In this document: piece after piece, positions 9,733-19,271 of the stretch
Numbering within the stretch: the first letter of the stretch is position 1
Layout of the letters: each line of letters opens with the position of its first letter
DNA from: Burkholderiales bacterium 67-32
GTDB lineage: Bacteria; Pseudomonadota; Gammaproteobacteria; Burkholderiales; Burkholderiaceae_B
DNA: 64,000 bases
Direction of reading: 5' to 3'
Assembly: GCA_001898625.1 (NCBI GenBank)
Contig: MKUP01000027.1
Coordinates: 62,001 to 126,000 of the forward strand
Position numbers and translations under genes: made by a program
Notes under the pieces: model-generated
Database searches by the model: none
What the model was told of the DNA's origin: nothing
The model's input: only the letters and a program-made list of their open reading frames with translations

Positions 9733-10536
9733 TCACCGCGCGGCCGCATAGCGCGGCGCGACGGTGCCGCTGGACAGGTGGCTGGCCATGGCTTGGCGCG
9801 CGGCTTCGTAGGCATTCCACTTCTCGCCGTCTTGCAGCGAAGGGATGGTCACTTTCTCGCCGCGCTCGAAACCCAGCAAAGCGGCCTCGACCAGGTCTTC
9901 GGCACGCATGACGATGCGCGGGTCCAGTTGCTCGACCGGCAGGCCGCCGATGGCCCAGAAGTCGGTGGCCGTGGCTCCGGGCAGCACTGCCTGCACCTGC
10001 ACGCCCTTGTCGGCCAGCTCGTGCTGCAGCGACTGGCTGAAAGCCAGCACGAAAGCCTTGCTGGCACCATAGACGCCGTTCAGGACCTCTGGCGCGAGAG
10101 CGACGATGGACGCGATATTGATGATCGCGCCCCGGCCACGCGCCACGAAACCCGGCACCGCGGCGTAGGCCAACCGCATCGGCGCGGTGGCGTTCAACTC
10201 GACCATGCGGGTCATCCGCTCCACGTCGGTTTGCAGCAACTGCGTATGCGTGCCGATGCCCGCGTTGTTCACGAGCAGGGTAATGCTGGCATCCCGGCGC
10301 AACGAGTCTTCCACCCGGGCCAGCTCGGAGCGGTCGTTCAGGTCGGCCGGCAGCACCTCCACCGAGCGGCCGGTACGGGTACTGATATCGCGGGCCAGCG
10401 CATTCAGCCGCTCGCGATTGCGGGCAACCAGAATCAGGTCGTAGCCGCGCCGTGCCAACCGGTCGGCGTACAGTGCGCCGATGCCGCTGGAGGCGCCGGT
10501 GATGAGCGCGGTGCCGGGGTGGGGGTGTTGTGCCAT
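9733..10536 (-). CDS. short-chain dehydrogenase/reductase
   Basis: ALITGASSGIGALYA, NNAGIG, YGASKAF. Confidence 0.92.
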   Translation of the reverse strand: MAQHPHPGTALITGASSGIGALYADRLARRGYDLILVARNRERLNALARDISTRTGRSVEVLPADLNDRSELARVEDSLRRDASITLLVNNAGIGTHTQLLQTDVERMTRMVELNATAPMRLAYAAVPGFVARGRGAIINIASIVALAPEVLNGVYGASKAFVLAFSQSLQHELADKGVQVQAVLPGATATDFWAIGGLPVEQLDPRIVMRAEDLVEAALLGFERGEKVTIPSLQDGEKWNAYEAARQAMASHLSSGTVAPRYAAAR

Positions 10537-10652
10537 GGTGAAACTCCTTGGGTTGACAGTAGGTCGACGGGGTCGATGCTGCGCTTGCCGAGAGGTGTCG
10601 TAAATGACGTATATAGTTATGAATCAGGACATACGCATCAAGGACGGACTCC

Positions 10653-11597
10653 ATGCATCGCGTCGGTTACGTGTTGCCCGAGGGCTTCCAGGTCATGGGC
10701 CTGGGTACTCAGGCCGTGTTCGAATTCGCCAACCTGGTGGCGGGTGAGCCTTTCTATGCCGTGGAAAACTACGCGCTGGACGGTACGGTGCGCGCGTCGA
10801 CCGGTCTGACGGTTCAGGCGCGCGCATTCACCGCGCGCAGCCACGCCGATACCTGGCTGGTGGCCGGCGTCATCTCTCCGCTCGAGACTCCCGTGGCGTC
10901 CGGACTGCTACAGCCGCTGAGGAAGATCGCCGCGCGTGCGCGACGCATCGCCGGCTTGTGTACCGGTGCTTTCGTGCTGGCCGACGCGGGTTTGCTCGAT
11001 GGGAGGCGCGCGACCACGCATTGGTACTGGGCCGAGGCATTGCAACAGCGCCATCCTCGCGTCCAGATCGAGGCCGACCGCATCTATATCGCGGATGGAG
11101 CCATGTGGACTTCCGCCGGCATGACCGCGGAGCTGGACTTGGCGCTGGCGATGGTGGAGAAGGACCTGGGGGCCGAGGCGGCGCGCTCGGTCGCGCATCG
11201 GCTGGTCATGCATCAGCGCCGCTCCGGAGGGCAGTCGCAGCATTCAGAGATGCTCAAGCTCGCTCCCAAATCCGATCGCATCCAGCGAGCGTTAGAGCAT
11301 GCGCGGCGCAACCTTTCGCACTCGCTGAGTGTGGAGGAGTTGGCCGACGCCGCCAGCCTGAGTCCGCGCCAGTTCAGCCGGGTGTTCACGGCCGAGACCG
11401 GTCAGTCGCCGGCCAAGGCCATCGAGGGGTTGCGGCTCGAGGCTGCTCGACTGATGATCGAAGGCAGCCGGCATCCGCTCGAGGTCGTTGCCAGGGAGAC
11501 CGGGTTTCGCGACCGGCGCCACATGCGCGAGGCTTTCATGCGGGGCTTCGGCCTGCCTCCCCAGGCTGTTCGGCGCGAAGCCCGCGCAGCGTCGTGA
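10653..11597 (+). CDS. GlxA-type transcriptional regulator (DJ-1/PfpI domain + AraC HTH)
   Basis: N-terminal IAGLCTGAFVLADAGLLDGRRATTHW and C-terminal AraC DNA-binding domain DAASLSPRQFSRVFTAETGQSP. Confidence 0.92.
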   Translation: MHRVGYVLPEGFQVMGLGTQAVFEFANLVAGEPFYAVENYALDGTVRASTGLTVQARAFTARSHADTWLVAGVISPLETPVASGLLQPLRKIAARARRIAGLCTGAFVLADAGLLDGRRATTHWYWAEALQQRHPRVQIEADRIYIADGAMWTSAGMTAELDLALAMVEKDLGAEAARSVAHRLVMHQRRSGGQSQHSEMLKLAPKSDRIQRALEHARRNLSHSLSVEELADAASLSPRQFSRVFTAETGQSPAKAIEGLRLEAARLMIEGSRHPLEVVARETGFRDRRHMREAFMRGFGLPPQAVRREARAAS

Positions 11598-11611
11598 GTC
11601 ATCCGCCGGCC

Positions 11612-12865
11612 TCAGAAGCGGTGCATGATCCCTATGCCCACGAGCTGCGGATCGGCGCCCACCGGCAGGCCGGACGGCGCCGAACTCATGTTGTTGCCGT
11701 TCCAGTCCAGGTTGTAGTTCCTGTCGTTCAGAATCTTCTGGTAGTTGACGTACAGGTTGGTGCGCTTGGACAAGAGGTAGCGGAAGGCCAACAGGTAGCC
11801 GTGGGCACCCGTGTCGTCACAGCGCGAGGCCACGTTGCAGCCGCTGATGTTGGCCAGGTGCATGTACTCGGCGATGAAGTGGTAGCGCTTGCCTTCGCCG
11901 AAATACTGCGACATGCCCAGGACCAGGCCGCGCTGCCGCAGCTTGTGGGCGCTGGGGTCGGCGGTGGCGCCCACGTTGAGCGAGGCGCCGCCGTTGGTGA
12001 CCTGGCTTTGCAGCAGGATCAGGCTGACCTGGCCCGAGTCCGAATACGAATAGCGCAGCCTGAGCTTGTGTCCCTCGCTCTGGCCCTGGGTGCCGGCAGG
12101 CAGCGCTCCGCTGGGCGCCGTCAGCTCGTTGCCGCGGTTGCGGGCATAGTCGTAGCCGTAGCCGAAGGGGCCCTTGGTGCCTTGCAGGGTCACGGCCCAC
12201 AGCGAGCCGTTGTTGCGGGTGGTCGGAGTGATCGTTTCCCGGTTGGTGGTGGAGGCCCCGACGATGACCTCGAACAGGCCGAACAGGCGCGGGGAGATGT
12301 ACTTGACCGTGTCATTCACGCGGACCACGCCCACCGCCATGCCGCGTCCGATTCCCCCGCTCTGCACGCCGAAGCCGCTGGAAACCCAGTCCGAGCCGGT
12401 CTGGTTGATGTAGGGGCTGGTCCAGAACAGGTCCTGCCGGCCGAAGCGCAGCGTGCCCAGCGCGTCGCTCTTCAGGCCGACGTACGTGGTGCGCGAGCCC
12501 AGGGTGCCGGTGGACGTGTTCGGCCTGCCGTTGGGGCCGATGTTGCCGCCGTTGTCCATGTTGAAGCCGCCTTCGATGACGAAGTGCGCGCTCAAGCCGT
12601 TGCCCAGCGATTCCGTGCCCCGGAAGCCCAGGCGCGATCCCGCGTCGTACAGGCGGCGCACGCGGGGGATGTCCGAGGCGGGGCCGGCGGTGGCTCCGGC
12701 CGCCTTGTACATGTCCAGGCCCACCGAGGCCTTGCCGTAGATCTGCACGCCGCTGCCGCCTGCCGCCTGGGCATGCGCCTGGCCGATGCATGCCGCGGCC
12801 AGGGCGGCCACGGTACAGGACAGATGCAGGCGATTGCCGTTACGGCCACGATCCGGTTTCATCAT
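11612..12865 (-). CDS. Gram-negative porin
   Basis: Signal peptide, SGVQIYGKASVGLDMYKAAG, RLGFRGTESLGNGLSAHFVIE, C-terminal ...VGIGIMHRF. Confidence 0.95.
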   Translation of the reverse strand: MMKPDRGRNGNRLHLSCTVAALAAACIGQAHAQAAGGSGVQIYGKASVGLDMYKAAGATAGPASDIPRVRRLYDAGSRLGFRGTESLGNGLSAHFVIEGGFNMDNGGNIGPNGRPNTSTGTLGSRTTYVGLKSDALGTLRFGRQDLFWTSPYINQTGSDWVSSGFGVQSGGIGRGMAVGVVRVNDTVKYISPRLFGLFEVIVGASTTNRETITPTTRNNGSLWAVTLQGTKGPFGYGYDYARNRGNELTAPSGALPAGTQGQSEGHKLRLRYSYSDSGQVSLILLQSQVTNGGASLNVGATADPSAHKLRQRGLVLGMSQYFGEGKRYHFIAEYMHLANISGCNVASRCDDTGAHGYLLAFRYLLSKRTNLYVNYQKILNDRNYNLDWNGNNMSSAPSGLPVGADPQLVGIGIMHRF

Positions 12866-12884
12866 TGTCTCCTCCTTTTTTGAT

Positions 12885-12928
12885 ATTACTGTATGCGTGT
12901 TATTGTTTTGCGCATACTGTATGAGTTA
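12885..12928. promoter_or_regulatory. two tandem operator-like motif A copies upstream of porin
   Basis: ATTACTGTATGCGTGTTA (12885-12902) and CATACTGTATGAGTTA (12913-12928). Confidence 0.7.
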
Positions 12929-12950
12929 AAGAAGGAGGTGTCAACGAAGA

Positions 12951-12973
12951 AAAACCCGGTCATGCCGGGTTTT
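12951..12973 (-). terminator. Rho-independent terminator-like hairpin downstream of the Rieske gene at 12996-14273
   Basis: AAAACCCGG-TCATG-CCGGGTTTT; T-run on the minus strand. Confidence 0.75.
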
Positions 12974-12995
12974 CTCTGGCGGGCGCGCGAGCAGG

Positions 12996-14273
12996 CTAGC
13001 GCGTCTGGACATCCTCGTCGCTCAGGCCCATCGCCTGGCGGTACGCGGCCTTGACCTCGTCCGGCTGGCCGGCCTGGAACGGATAGTCGGCCAAGTGCTT
13101 GCCGAGTATGGGATGCGCCAGAAGTTGCTCGCGGGTCAGGCCCTCGGTGAACAGGTGGCGCGCGGCGATGGGCAGCTCGATGCATTCGTTGGCGGCCGGG
13201 TCGCGGATCAGTCCGCTGGGATCGCGCCCGTCGGCCACGGCGTCCATGTCCTCGCCGAAGCGCTTGCGCAGCATGGCGATGCCACGGTCGCTGGAGGCCA
13301 GGTTCTCCTTGGTGCGGTCGGCCACCGTGCCTTGTCCGACCCAGGCCACGAAGTCCTGGTTCATGACGTGGCTGGAGATCCAGCGGCCGGTGTCGGGGTC
13401 CATCACGGGCCCGTGCCAGGCCGGGATGGGGCCTTGTTCATAGGGGTCCTGTTCCTTGGGGACGCGCGAGAACGCCCAGGCGATGCTGAGCGTATTTTCG
13501 TCGTCGATGGGGATGCGCCACTCGATGTGGTCGCCCAGGCAGAAGGCCTGCGGCCACAGGCAGACGCGGCCCACGGTCCACAGCGGATGGCGTTCGCTGG
13601 TGTCCTCGCGCAGCCGCTTGTAGATGATGCCGTAGTCGAATTCCTCGAAATCCACCTTGACGTGCGTGGGGGAGTAGGGGCCGGTCTCTCCCTTCAGTCG
13701 GATGCTCCAGTTCGAGTGCATCCATTCGAAGTGCACCGGGTCGATGGAGTTCTCCTGGCATTGCAGCCAGTTGCAGGGGATCTCGGAGATGACGATCTGC
13801 GCGAAGCCGTTCTTCCAGGTGAAGGGTTCCCAGTTGGGAACCAGCGGCGCGGGCTGCGGGCCGAGATAGGCCCACAGCATGCCGGCCTTCTGTTCCACGG
13901 GGTAGGCGGTGATGCGCAAGCGTTCTTTCATGCGCGCGTGCGGAGCCGCGATGTCCTCGTAGGGCTGCTCGGTACAGCGTCCGTCGCGGTCGAACAGCCA
14001 GCCGTGGTAGTTGCAGCGCAGGCCCGACTGCTCGACGAAGCCGTAGGACAGGTCCGCGCGGCGATGGGCGCAGCGCCGGTCGATCAGGCCAAAGTTGCCG
14101 CCCAGGTCCTTGTACAGAACGAGATCTTCCCCCAGCAGCCGGATGGGCTTGGTGTCCATCTTGTCGAATTCGCTGACCGCCGCGATGGGGTGCCAGTAGC
14201 GCCTCAGCAATTCCCCCATGGGGGTGCCGGGCCCCACCTGGGTCAATTGGCGGTTCTTCGCTTCGCTAAGCAT
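12996..14273 (-). CDS. Rieske (2Fe-2S) oxygenase, phthalate 4,5-dioxygenase/vanillate O-demethylase-like (paralogue A)
   Basis: CAHRRADLSYGFVEQSGLRCNYHGW; CQENSIDPVHFEWMH; start MLSEAKNRQLTQVGPGTPMG. Confidence 0.9.
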   Translation of the reverse strand: MLSEAKNRQLTQVGPGTPMGELLRRYWHPIAAVSEFDKMDTKPIRLLGEDLVLYKDLGGNFGLIDRRCAHRRADLSYGFVEQSGLRCNYHGWLFDRDGRCTEQPYEDIAAPHARMKERLRITAYPVEQKAGMLWAYLGPQPAPLVPNWEPFTWKNGFAQIVISEIPCNWLQCQENSIDPVHFEWMHSNWSIRLKGETGPYSPTHVKVDFEEFDYGIIYKRLREDTSERHPLWTVGRVCLWPQAFCLGDHIEWRIPIDDENTLSIAWAFSRVPKEQDPYEQGPIPAWHGPVMDPDTGRWISSHVMNQDFVAWVGQGTVADRTKENLASSDRGIAMLRKRFGEDMDAVADGRDPSGLIRDPAANECIELPIAARHLFTEGLTREQLLAHPILGKHLADYPFQAGQPDEVKAAYRQAMGLSDEDVQTR

Positions 14274-14358
14274 GTGTCGTCTCCCTCTGCGTCCGGCGAC
14301 CACCATGCGGGTCTGCCTGCAAGTCGTTCATTGTTGGTGAATCAAGTCTGCTATTTAA

Positions 14359-14376
14359 CATACAGTATGCGTGTTA
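14359..14376 (+). promoter_or_regulatory. operator-like motif A upstream of Rieske paralogue A
   Basis: CATACAGTATGCGTGTTA. Confidence 0.7.
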
Positions 14377-14480
14377 GGGCGTTCGTGTCAAGTTGGAACG
14401 GCGCGGACTGTCGTGGCGCACAAGCGTGTCTGGCGATGTTCCTCGGGAAATCCCTGGCCATGATTATAGACTTAATCTAT

Positions 14481-14495
14481 ATAATGGTATTACAG
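14481..14495 (+). promoter_or_regulatory. operator-like motif B upstream of TPP enzyme-reductase operon
   Basis: ATAATGGTATTACAG. Confidence 0.5.
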
Positions 14496-14543
14496 TTAGT
14501 GCAAATGAAGATCGCGACCACTCACTCGAAGCCAGGAACCAAA

Positions 14544-16295
14544 ATGAGACAAGACCAAGCGAATGCCGCCCCCCAGGACGGCGAAGTCATTCCGGCGCAA
14601 TCGGTAGGCGAGGCCTACCTGGCGCTGCTCAAGCAACGCGGGATCGACTACTTCTACGTCGGCGCCGGCACGGATACGGTGTCCATCGTCGAGGCCTACG
14701 CCCGAGCGGACCAGTCCGGCATCGCTTTTCCGACGCCCGTGCTGTGTACGCACGAGAACCTGGCCGTGGGCATGGCGCATGGCTACTACATGATTTCGCA
14801 GAAGCCCCAGGTCGTGATGCTGCACGTCAGCGTGGGCGCGGCCAATGCGGTGTGCGGAATCATGAACGCCTCGCGCAGCCAGGTTCCGATGCTGTTCACG
14901 GCCGGCCGTACGCCCCTGTTCCAGGACGGCAAGCGCGGTTCGCGCAATGGCGAGATCCATTGGGCGCAGGAAATGCTCGACCAGGGCGGCATGGTGCGCG
15001 AGCTGGTCAAGTGGGACTATGAGCTGCGGGACGGCTGCAACATGGAGCAGGTGGTCGACCGCGCCATCGGCATCAGCATGGCCGAGCCGCGCGGCCCCGT
15101 CTATCTGATGCTGCCGCGCGAGATCCTGGCTCAGGAAGTGGACGGCTTCCGGCCGTCCAAGCCCGTGGCCATCCCCGCGCCGCCCCATCCGGACGTCCAG
15201 GCCGTGCGCGAACTCGCCCGGCGGATCGCCGCGGCCAGCCATCCGGTCATCGTCACCACCGCCAGCGGCGCGGATCCGGAAACCGTGGGCCTGCTGGTCA
15301 AGCTGGCAGAGCGCTTCGGCGTGGGCGTGGCCGAGGCCAAGGCCCGCCACACCAATTTTCCGTCCAGCCACGCGCTGCACCTGGGGCACGATGCGGACGC
15401 GGTCTTCGCCCAGGCTGACGCGCTGCTGTTCCTGGAGACCGATGTGCCCTGGATCCCGGGCAAGACGCGGCCGCGCGACGAGGCCTTCGTCGCCCATGCC
15501 GGCACCGATCCGTTGTTCAACCGCTACGCGGTGCGCAGCTTCCGCTCCGATCTGACGCTGACGACCAACGCCCGCGCGTTGATCGAGGCGCTGCATGCGG
15601 CGCTGGAAGAGCTGGGCGCGGCCGCTGGCGCGGCCGCCCGCCGGACCGCCCTGGAAGCGTCGGCCGCCGCCACGCGGCAGGCCGCGGCCGGCGTGATGCA
15701 GCGCGTGCTGGCCAAGGACGGCCCCATCACCAAGTTGTTCCTGACGCACTGCCTGGACGAGGTGCGCCCGCAGGACGCGATCCTCGTCAACGAGTATTCG
15801 GCCATCCGGCCGCAGATGGGCTTCGACGAGCCCGGCACCTACTTCGGCAATCCGTCCGCCGCGGGTCTGGGCTGGGGCCTGCCTGCCGCGCTGGGGGCGC
15901 AGCAGGCGGCACCCGACAAGACCGTCATCTGCGTGGTGGGCGACGGCGCGTACATCTTCGCCAACCCGGCTGCCTGCCACCATGCCGCCGCGGCGCACAA
16001 GCTGCCGGTGCTGACCGTGGTGTTCAACAATGCCCGCTGGGAAGCGGTGTATCGGTCGACGCTCACGGTGTATCCCGGCACGCATGCCGCCCGCTACGCG
16101 GAGGAGCATGAGACCAGGACCGGTCCGCTGTCGTCGCTGGATCCGGTGCCGGACTTCGAGAAGTACGCCGAGGCCTCAGGCGGCTGGGCCGAGCGCGTGA
16201 CGCGCCGCGAAGACCTGGTTCCGGCGCTGAGACGTGCGCTGGAAGTGGTCACCAAGGAAAAGCGCCACGCGCTGTTGAACGTGATCGCCGCCTGA
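14544..16295 (+). CDS. thiamine-pyrophosphate-dependent enzyme (acetolactate synthase/benzoylformate decarboxylase superfamily)
   Basis: THENLAVGMAHGYY (catalytic Glu region), VVGDGAYIFANPAACHHAAAAHKLPVLTVVFNN (TPP-binding motif). Alternative in-frame start at 14505. Confidence 0.9.
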   Translation: MRQDQANAAPQDGEVIPAQSVGEAYLALLKQRGIDYFYVGAGTDTVSIVEAYARADQSGIAFPTPVLCTHENLAVGMAHGYYMISQKPQVVMLHVSVGAANAVCGIMNASRSQVPMLFTAGRTPLFQDGKRGSRNGEIHWAQEMLDQGGMVRELVKWDYELRDGCNMEQVVDRAIGISMAEPRGPVYLMLPREILAQEVDGFRPSKPVAIPAPPHPDVQAVRELARRIAAASHPVIVTTASGADPETVGLLVKLAERFGVGVAEAKARHTNFPSSHALHLGHDADAVFAQADALLFLETDVPWIPGKTRPRDEAFVAHAGTDPLFNRYAVRSFRSDLTLTTNARALIEALHAALEELGAAAGAAARRTALEASAAATRQAAAGVMQRVLAKDGPITKLFLTHCLDEVRPQDAILVNEYSAIRPQMGFDEPGTYFGNPSAAGLGWGLPAALGAQQAAPDKTVICVVGDGAYIFANPAACHHAAAAHKLPVLTVVFNNARWEAVYRSTLTVYPGTHAARYAEEHETRTGPLSSLDPVPDFEKYAEASGGWAERVTRREDLVPALRRALEVVTKEKRHALLNVIAA

Positions 16296-16311
16296 TCCGG
16301 GGACCCGTACC

Positions 16312-17283
16312 GTGAGCGCCAGCCTTGACGTGCACATCCGCGCCATTCGCTACGAAGCGCAGGGCATTCTTTCGTACGAACTGCGGCCGCCGCCGGACCA
16401 GGGCGGCGCGGAGCTGCCGCCCTTCACCGCGGGCGCCCATGTCGACGTCCACCTGCGGGACGGCATGGTGCGCAGCTATTCCCTGCTCAACGACGATGCC
16501 GAGCGCGGACGCTATGTCATCGCCGTGAACAAGGATCCCGCCGGCCGAGGCGGATCGCGCTACATGCACGAAGCCTTGAAGGTCGGCGACAGCCTGGCGA
16601 TCAGCGCGCCGCGCAACCACTTTGCCCTGGACGAAGGGGCCCGGCATTCGATCATGATCGCCGGGGGCATAGGCATTACGCCGCTGTGGTCCATGGTCCA
16701 GAAGCTCGAGCGCCTGGGCCGTTCGTGGGAGCTCCACTACAGCGCGCGGACCCGCCAGCATGCCGCGCTGCTGGACCGGCTGGAGCAATTGCCGGCGGAC
16801 GCGCGGCGGCGCGTGCACGTCAATTTCGACCACGAGCCGGGCGCGCGGATGCTGGACCTCGCGGCCATCGTATCCGCGGCGGCGCCGGATGCGCATTTCT
16901 ATTGCTGCGGTCCCGCCGGCATGCTGCGGGCCTTCGAAGCGGCCACCGCGTGCCGCGACGCGGGCTTCGTCCATCTGGAGCACTTCGGCGCCGACGCCGC
17001 GCCGGCGCCGGCACAGGGCGCATTCACGGTCCATCTGGCGAAGGCCGGCCGCGACGTGGCGGTGCCGGCCGGCTCCTCCATCCTCGACGCCTTGCTCGCG
17101 GCCGGCGTGGACGTGGGCCATTCCTGCCTGGAAGGGGTGTGCGGCAGCTGCGAGGTGGCGGTGCTGGAAGGCGTGCCGGAACATCGCGACCTGGTCCTGA
17201 CCCGGGCCGAGAAGGCCGGCAACCGGAGCATCATGGTCTGCTGCTCCGGCTGCAAGGGCGAGCGCCTGGTCCTGGATCTTTGA
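16312..17283 (+). CDS. ferredoxin-NAD(P)H reductase, VanB/phthalate dioxygenase reductase type
   Basis: RSYSLLND, MIAGGIGITPL, C-terminal plant-type [2Fe-2S] CLEGVCGSCEVAVLEG...C. Confidence 0.93.
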   Translation: MSASLDVHIRAIRYEAQGILSYELRPPPDQGGAELPPFTAGAHVDVHLRDGMVRSYSLLNDDAERGRYVIAVNKDPAGRGGSRYMHEALKVGDSLAISAPRNHFALDEGARHSIMIAGGIGITPLWSMVQKLERLGRSWELHYSARTRQHAALLDRLEQLPADARRRVHVNFDHEPGARMLDLAAIVSAAAPDAHFYCCGPAGMLRAFEAATACRDAGFVHLEHFGADAAPAPAQGAFTVHLAKAGRDVAVPAGSSILDALLAAGVDVGHSCLEGVCGSCEVAVLEGVPEHRDLVLTRAEKAGNRSIMVCCSGCKGERLVLDL

Positions 17284-17305
17284 CCGGGGCGCCGCCCCGC
17301 CGGCT

Positions 17306-17968
17306 TCAACCGCCCGCCAGCCGCTTTTCCACCAGGCCCTGCACCGCCTTGTCGTAGCCCGCCGCGAATTCCGCGAACACCGGGTCCGATTCCATCGTCT
17401 TCCACCAGCGCGCGATCCGACCCGTGCCCGCGGTCGGATCCGCGAGCCCGAACATGGGCGCGGCCACGCGGCGGATCTGGACCATGGGCGGCAGCAGCGC
17501 GCAGTCGGCCAGGGACGGCTGCGCGCTGGCGGCATACGGCGCATCGGCCATGTGGCGCTCGACATGGGCCAGCCCCGCAGCCAGGCCTTCGAGCGCCGCC
17601 GCGCGGGCCTTCAGGTCGGCGTCGGCCGCGCCCACCTGCCGCATCAGCGTGGTGCTGTGCGCCGCGGCATACAGGTCGTAGACGCGCGCGATGAGACGCG
17701 CCCGCGCCTTGTCCTGTGGCGTGCCCGGCAGCCCGGGGCGCTCCGGATGCATGTCCTCCAGGTAGTCGCAGATGACGCTCGATTCGGGCAGCGACTGGCC
17801 GTCGTCCGTTTGCAGCACCGGTATCTTGCCGATCGGATTGATGGCCTTGAACTCCGGCGAATGCAGGCCGCCGGGTGGCGACTCGCGCGTCAGGTCCAGG
17901 CCCTTGAGCCGCGCGAACAGCATGACGCGGGCGGTATAGGGCGAAGGGGGAAAACCGATGAGTTTCAT
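17306..17968 (-). CDS. glutathione S-transferase family protein
   Basis: MKLIGFPPSPYTARVML, GKIPVLQTDDGQSLPESSVICDYLE. Confidence 0.92.
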   Translation of the reverse strand: MKLIGFPPSPYTARVMLFARLKGLDLTRESPPGGLHSPEFKAINPIGKIPVLQTDDGQSLPESSVICDYLEDMHPERPGLPGTPQDKARARLIARVYDLYAAAHSTTLMRQVGAADADLKARAAALEGLAAGLAHVERHMADAPYAASAQPSLADCALLPPMVQIRRVAAPMFGLADPTAGTGRIARWWKTMESDPVFAEFAAGYDKAVQGLVEKRLAGG

Positions 17969-18022
17969 GAAGTCTCCTTGGGTGGGCGAGTGGTGCAAGG
18001 CTTGCACCATTGTGTATATAGT

Positions 18023-18041
18023 AATACAGTATGCGTAATTA
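18023..18041 (+). promoter_or_regulatory. operator-like motif A in GST / LldD-like divergent promoter
   Basis: AATACAGTATGCGTAATTA. Confidence 0.7.
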
Positions 18042-18069
18042 AGAATCCAAGTCAAGGCAAGGGACAGCC

Positions 18070-19248
18070 ATGCATATCGAGTCGGTGTCGTGCATCGACG
18101 ACCTGCGGCGCGCCGCGCTGGCGCGGATCCCGCGATTTGCCTACACCTTCCTGGCCGGCGGTGCCGGCAACGACGCCGGGGTGCGCCGCAACGAGGAAGC
18201 GCTGGCACGCCTGCTGTTCGCGCCGCGCGGCATGGCGACGGGACGGGTGGACACGAGCGTGCGGCTGTTCGGCCGCGTCTATGCGCAGCCCTTCGGCTTC
18301 GCGCCGGTCGGCATGGCCAACCTGGCCTGGGCCGGATGCGATCTCATGCTGGCCGAGACGGCCCAGCGTGAATCGTTGCCTTATGTGATCAGCACGGCCG
18401 CGTCCACCGAGCTGGAGGAACTGGCCGGGCACGCGCCCGACAGCTGCTGGTTCCAGCTCTACATGCTGCGCGACGATGAACTGAACTTCGCGCTGCTGGA
18501 TCGGGTGGCGGCGGCGGGTATCGAGGTCCTGGTCGTGACTGTGGATACCCCGGTGCGCTCGCGGCGCAACGGTTCCATACGCGAGCGCTTCGAGCAGCCG
18601 TTCCAGCCGCATCCCCGCTTCGTGCTGGACGTGGCGCGGCATCCGCGCTGGGCCCTGCGCACGGCGCGCGCCGGCATGCCCAACCTGATGAATTATTCGC
18701 GCTATGTGGAAGGCGGCGACATCCACCGGGTGGCCGCTTTCATGAAGGCGCAGTCGCGCGGCGGAGTGAGCTGGGACGACATCGCCATGCTGCGCCGGAA
18801 GTGGAAGGGGCCGCTGGTGATCAAGGGCATCCTGGATGCCGGCGATGCTTCGCGCGCGGCCCGGGAGGGCGCCGATGCCGTCTGGGTATCCAACCACGGC
18901 GGCCGGCAGCTCGAATCCGCGCCGGCCTCCATTGCGGTACTGCCGGCGGTAAAAGAGGCGGTGGGGGCGCTGCCGGTGCTGTTCGACAGCGGCGTGCGCG
19001 GCGGCGAGGACATCGTCAAGGCCGGCGCGCTGGGCGCCGCGATGGCCTTCTGCGGGCGCGCGCCCATCTTCGGCGCGGCGGCATTCGGCGCCGCCGGCGT
19101 GGCCAAGGCGCACGCGGTACTGGCCGACGAGGTACGGACGACGCTGGCGCAGATCGGCTGCCGCCGCTTCGGGGATTTGTCGCCGGCTTTCATCCACCGC
19201 GGCGAACCCGCGCAGGGCGAGCCCGCCGTGGCGGCCCGCGCGGCCTGA
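18070..19248 (+). CDS. FMN-dependent alpha-hydroxyacid dehydrogenase/oxidase (LldD/MdlB family)
   Basis: FAPVGMANLAW, CWFQLYMLRD, VIKGILDAGDA, VWVSNHGGRQLES, DSGVRGGEDIVKA. Confidence 0.94.
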   Translation: MHIESVSCIDDLRRAALARIPRFAYTFLAGGAGNDAGVRRNEEALARLLFAPRGMATGRVDTSVRLFGRVYAQPFGFAPVGMANLAWAGCDLMLAETAQRESLPYVISTAASTELEELAGHAPDSCWFQLYMLRDDELNFALLDRVAAAGIEVLVVTVDTPVRSRRNGSIRERFEQPFQPHPRFVLDVARHPRWALRTARAGMPNLMNYSRYVEGGDIHRVAAFMKAQSRGGVSWDDIAMLRRKWKGPLVIKGILDAGDASRAAREGADAVWVSNHGGRQLESAPASIAVLPAVKEAVGALPVLFDSGVRGGEDIVKAGALGAAMAFCGRAPIFGAAAFGAAGVAKAHAVLADEVRTTLAQIGCRRFGDLSPAFIHRGEPAQGEPAVAARAA

Positions 19249-19271
19249 CGGGCCTCCCACGAGACCGTGGA

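Noticed and set aside
13095-14543. Upstream extension of the TPP-enzyme ORF (1066 aa version)
   Set aside because: Antisense to Rieske paralogue A and would contain motif A and B; real start is at 14544 or 14505.
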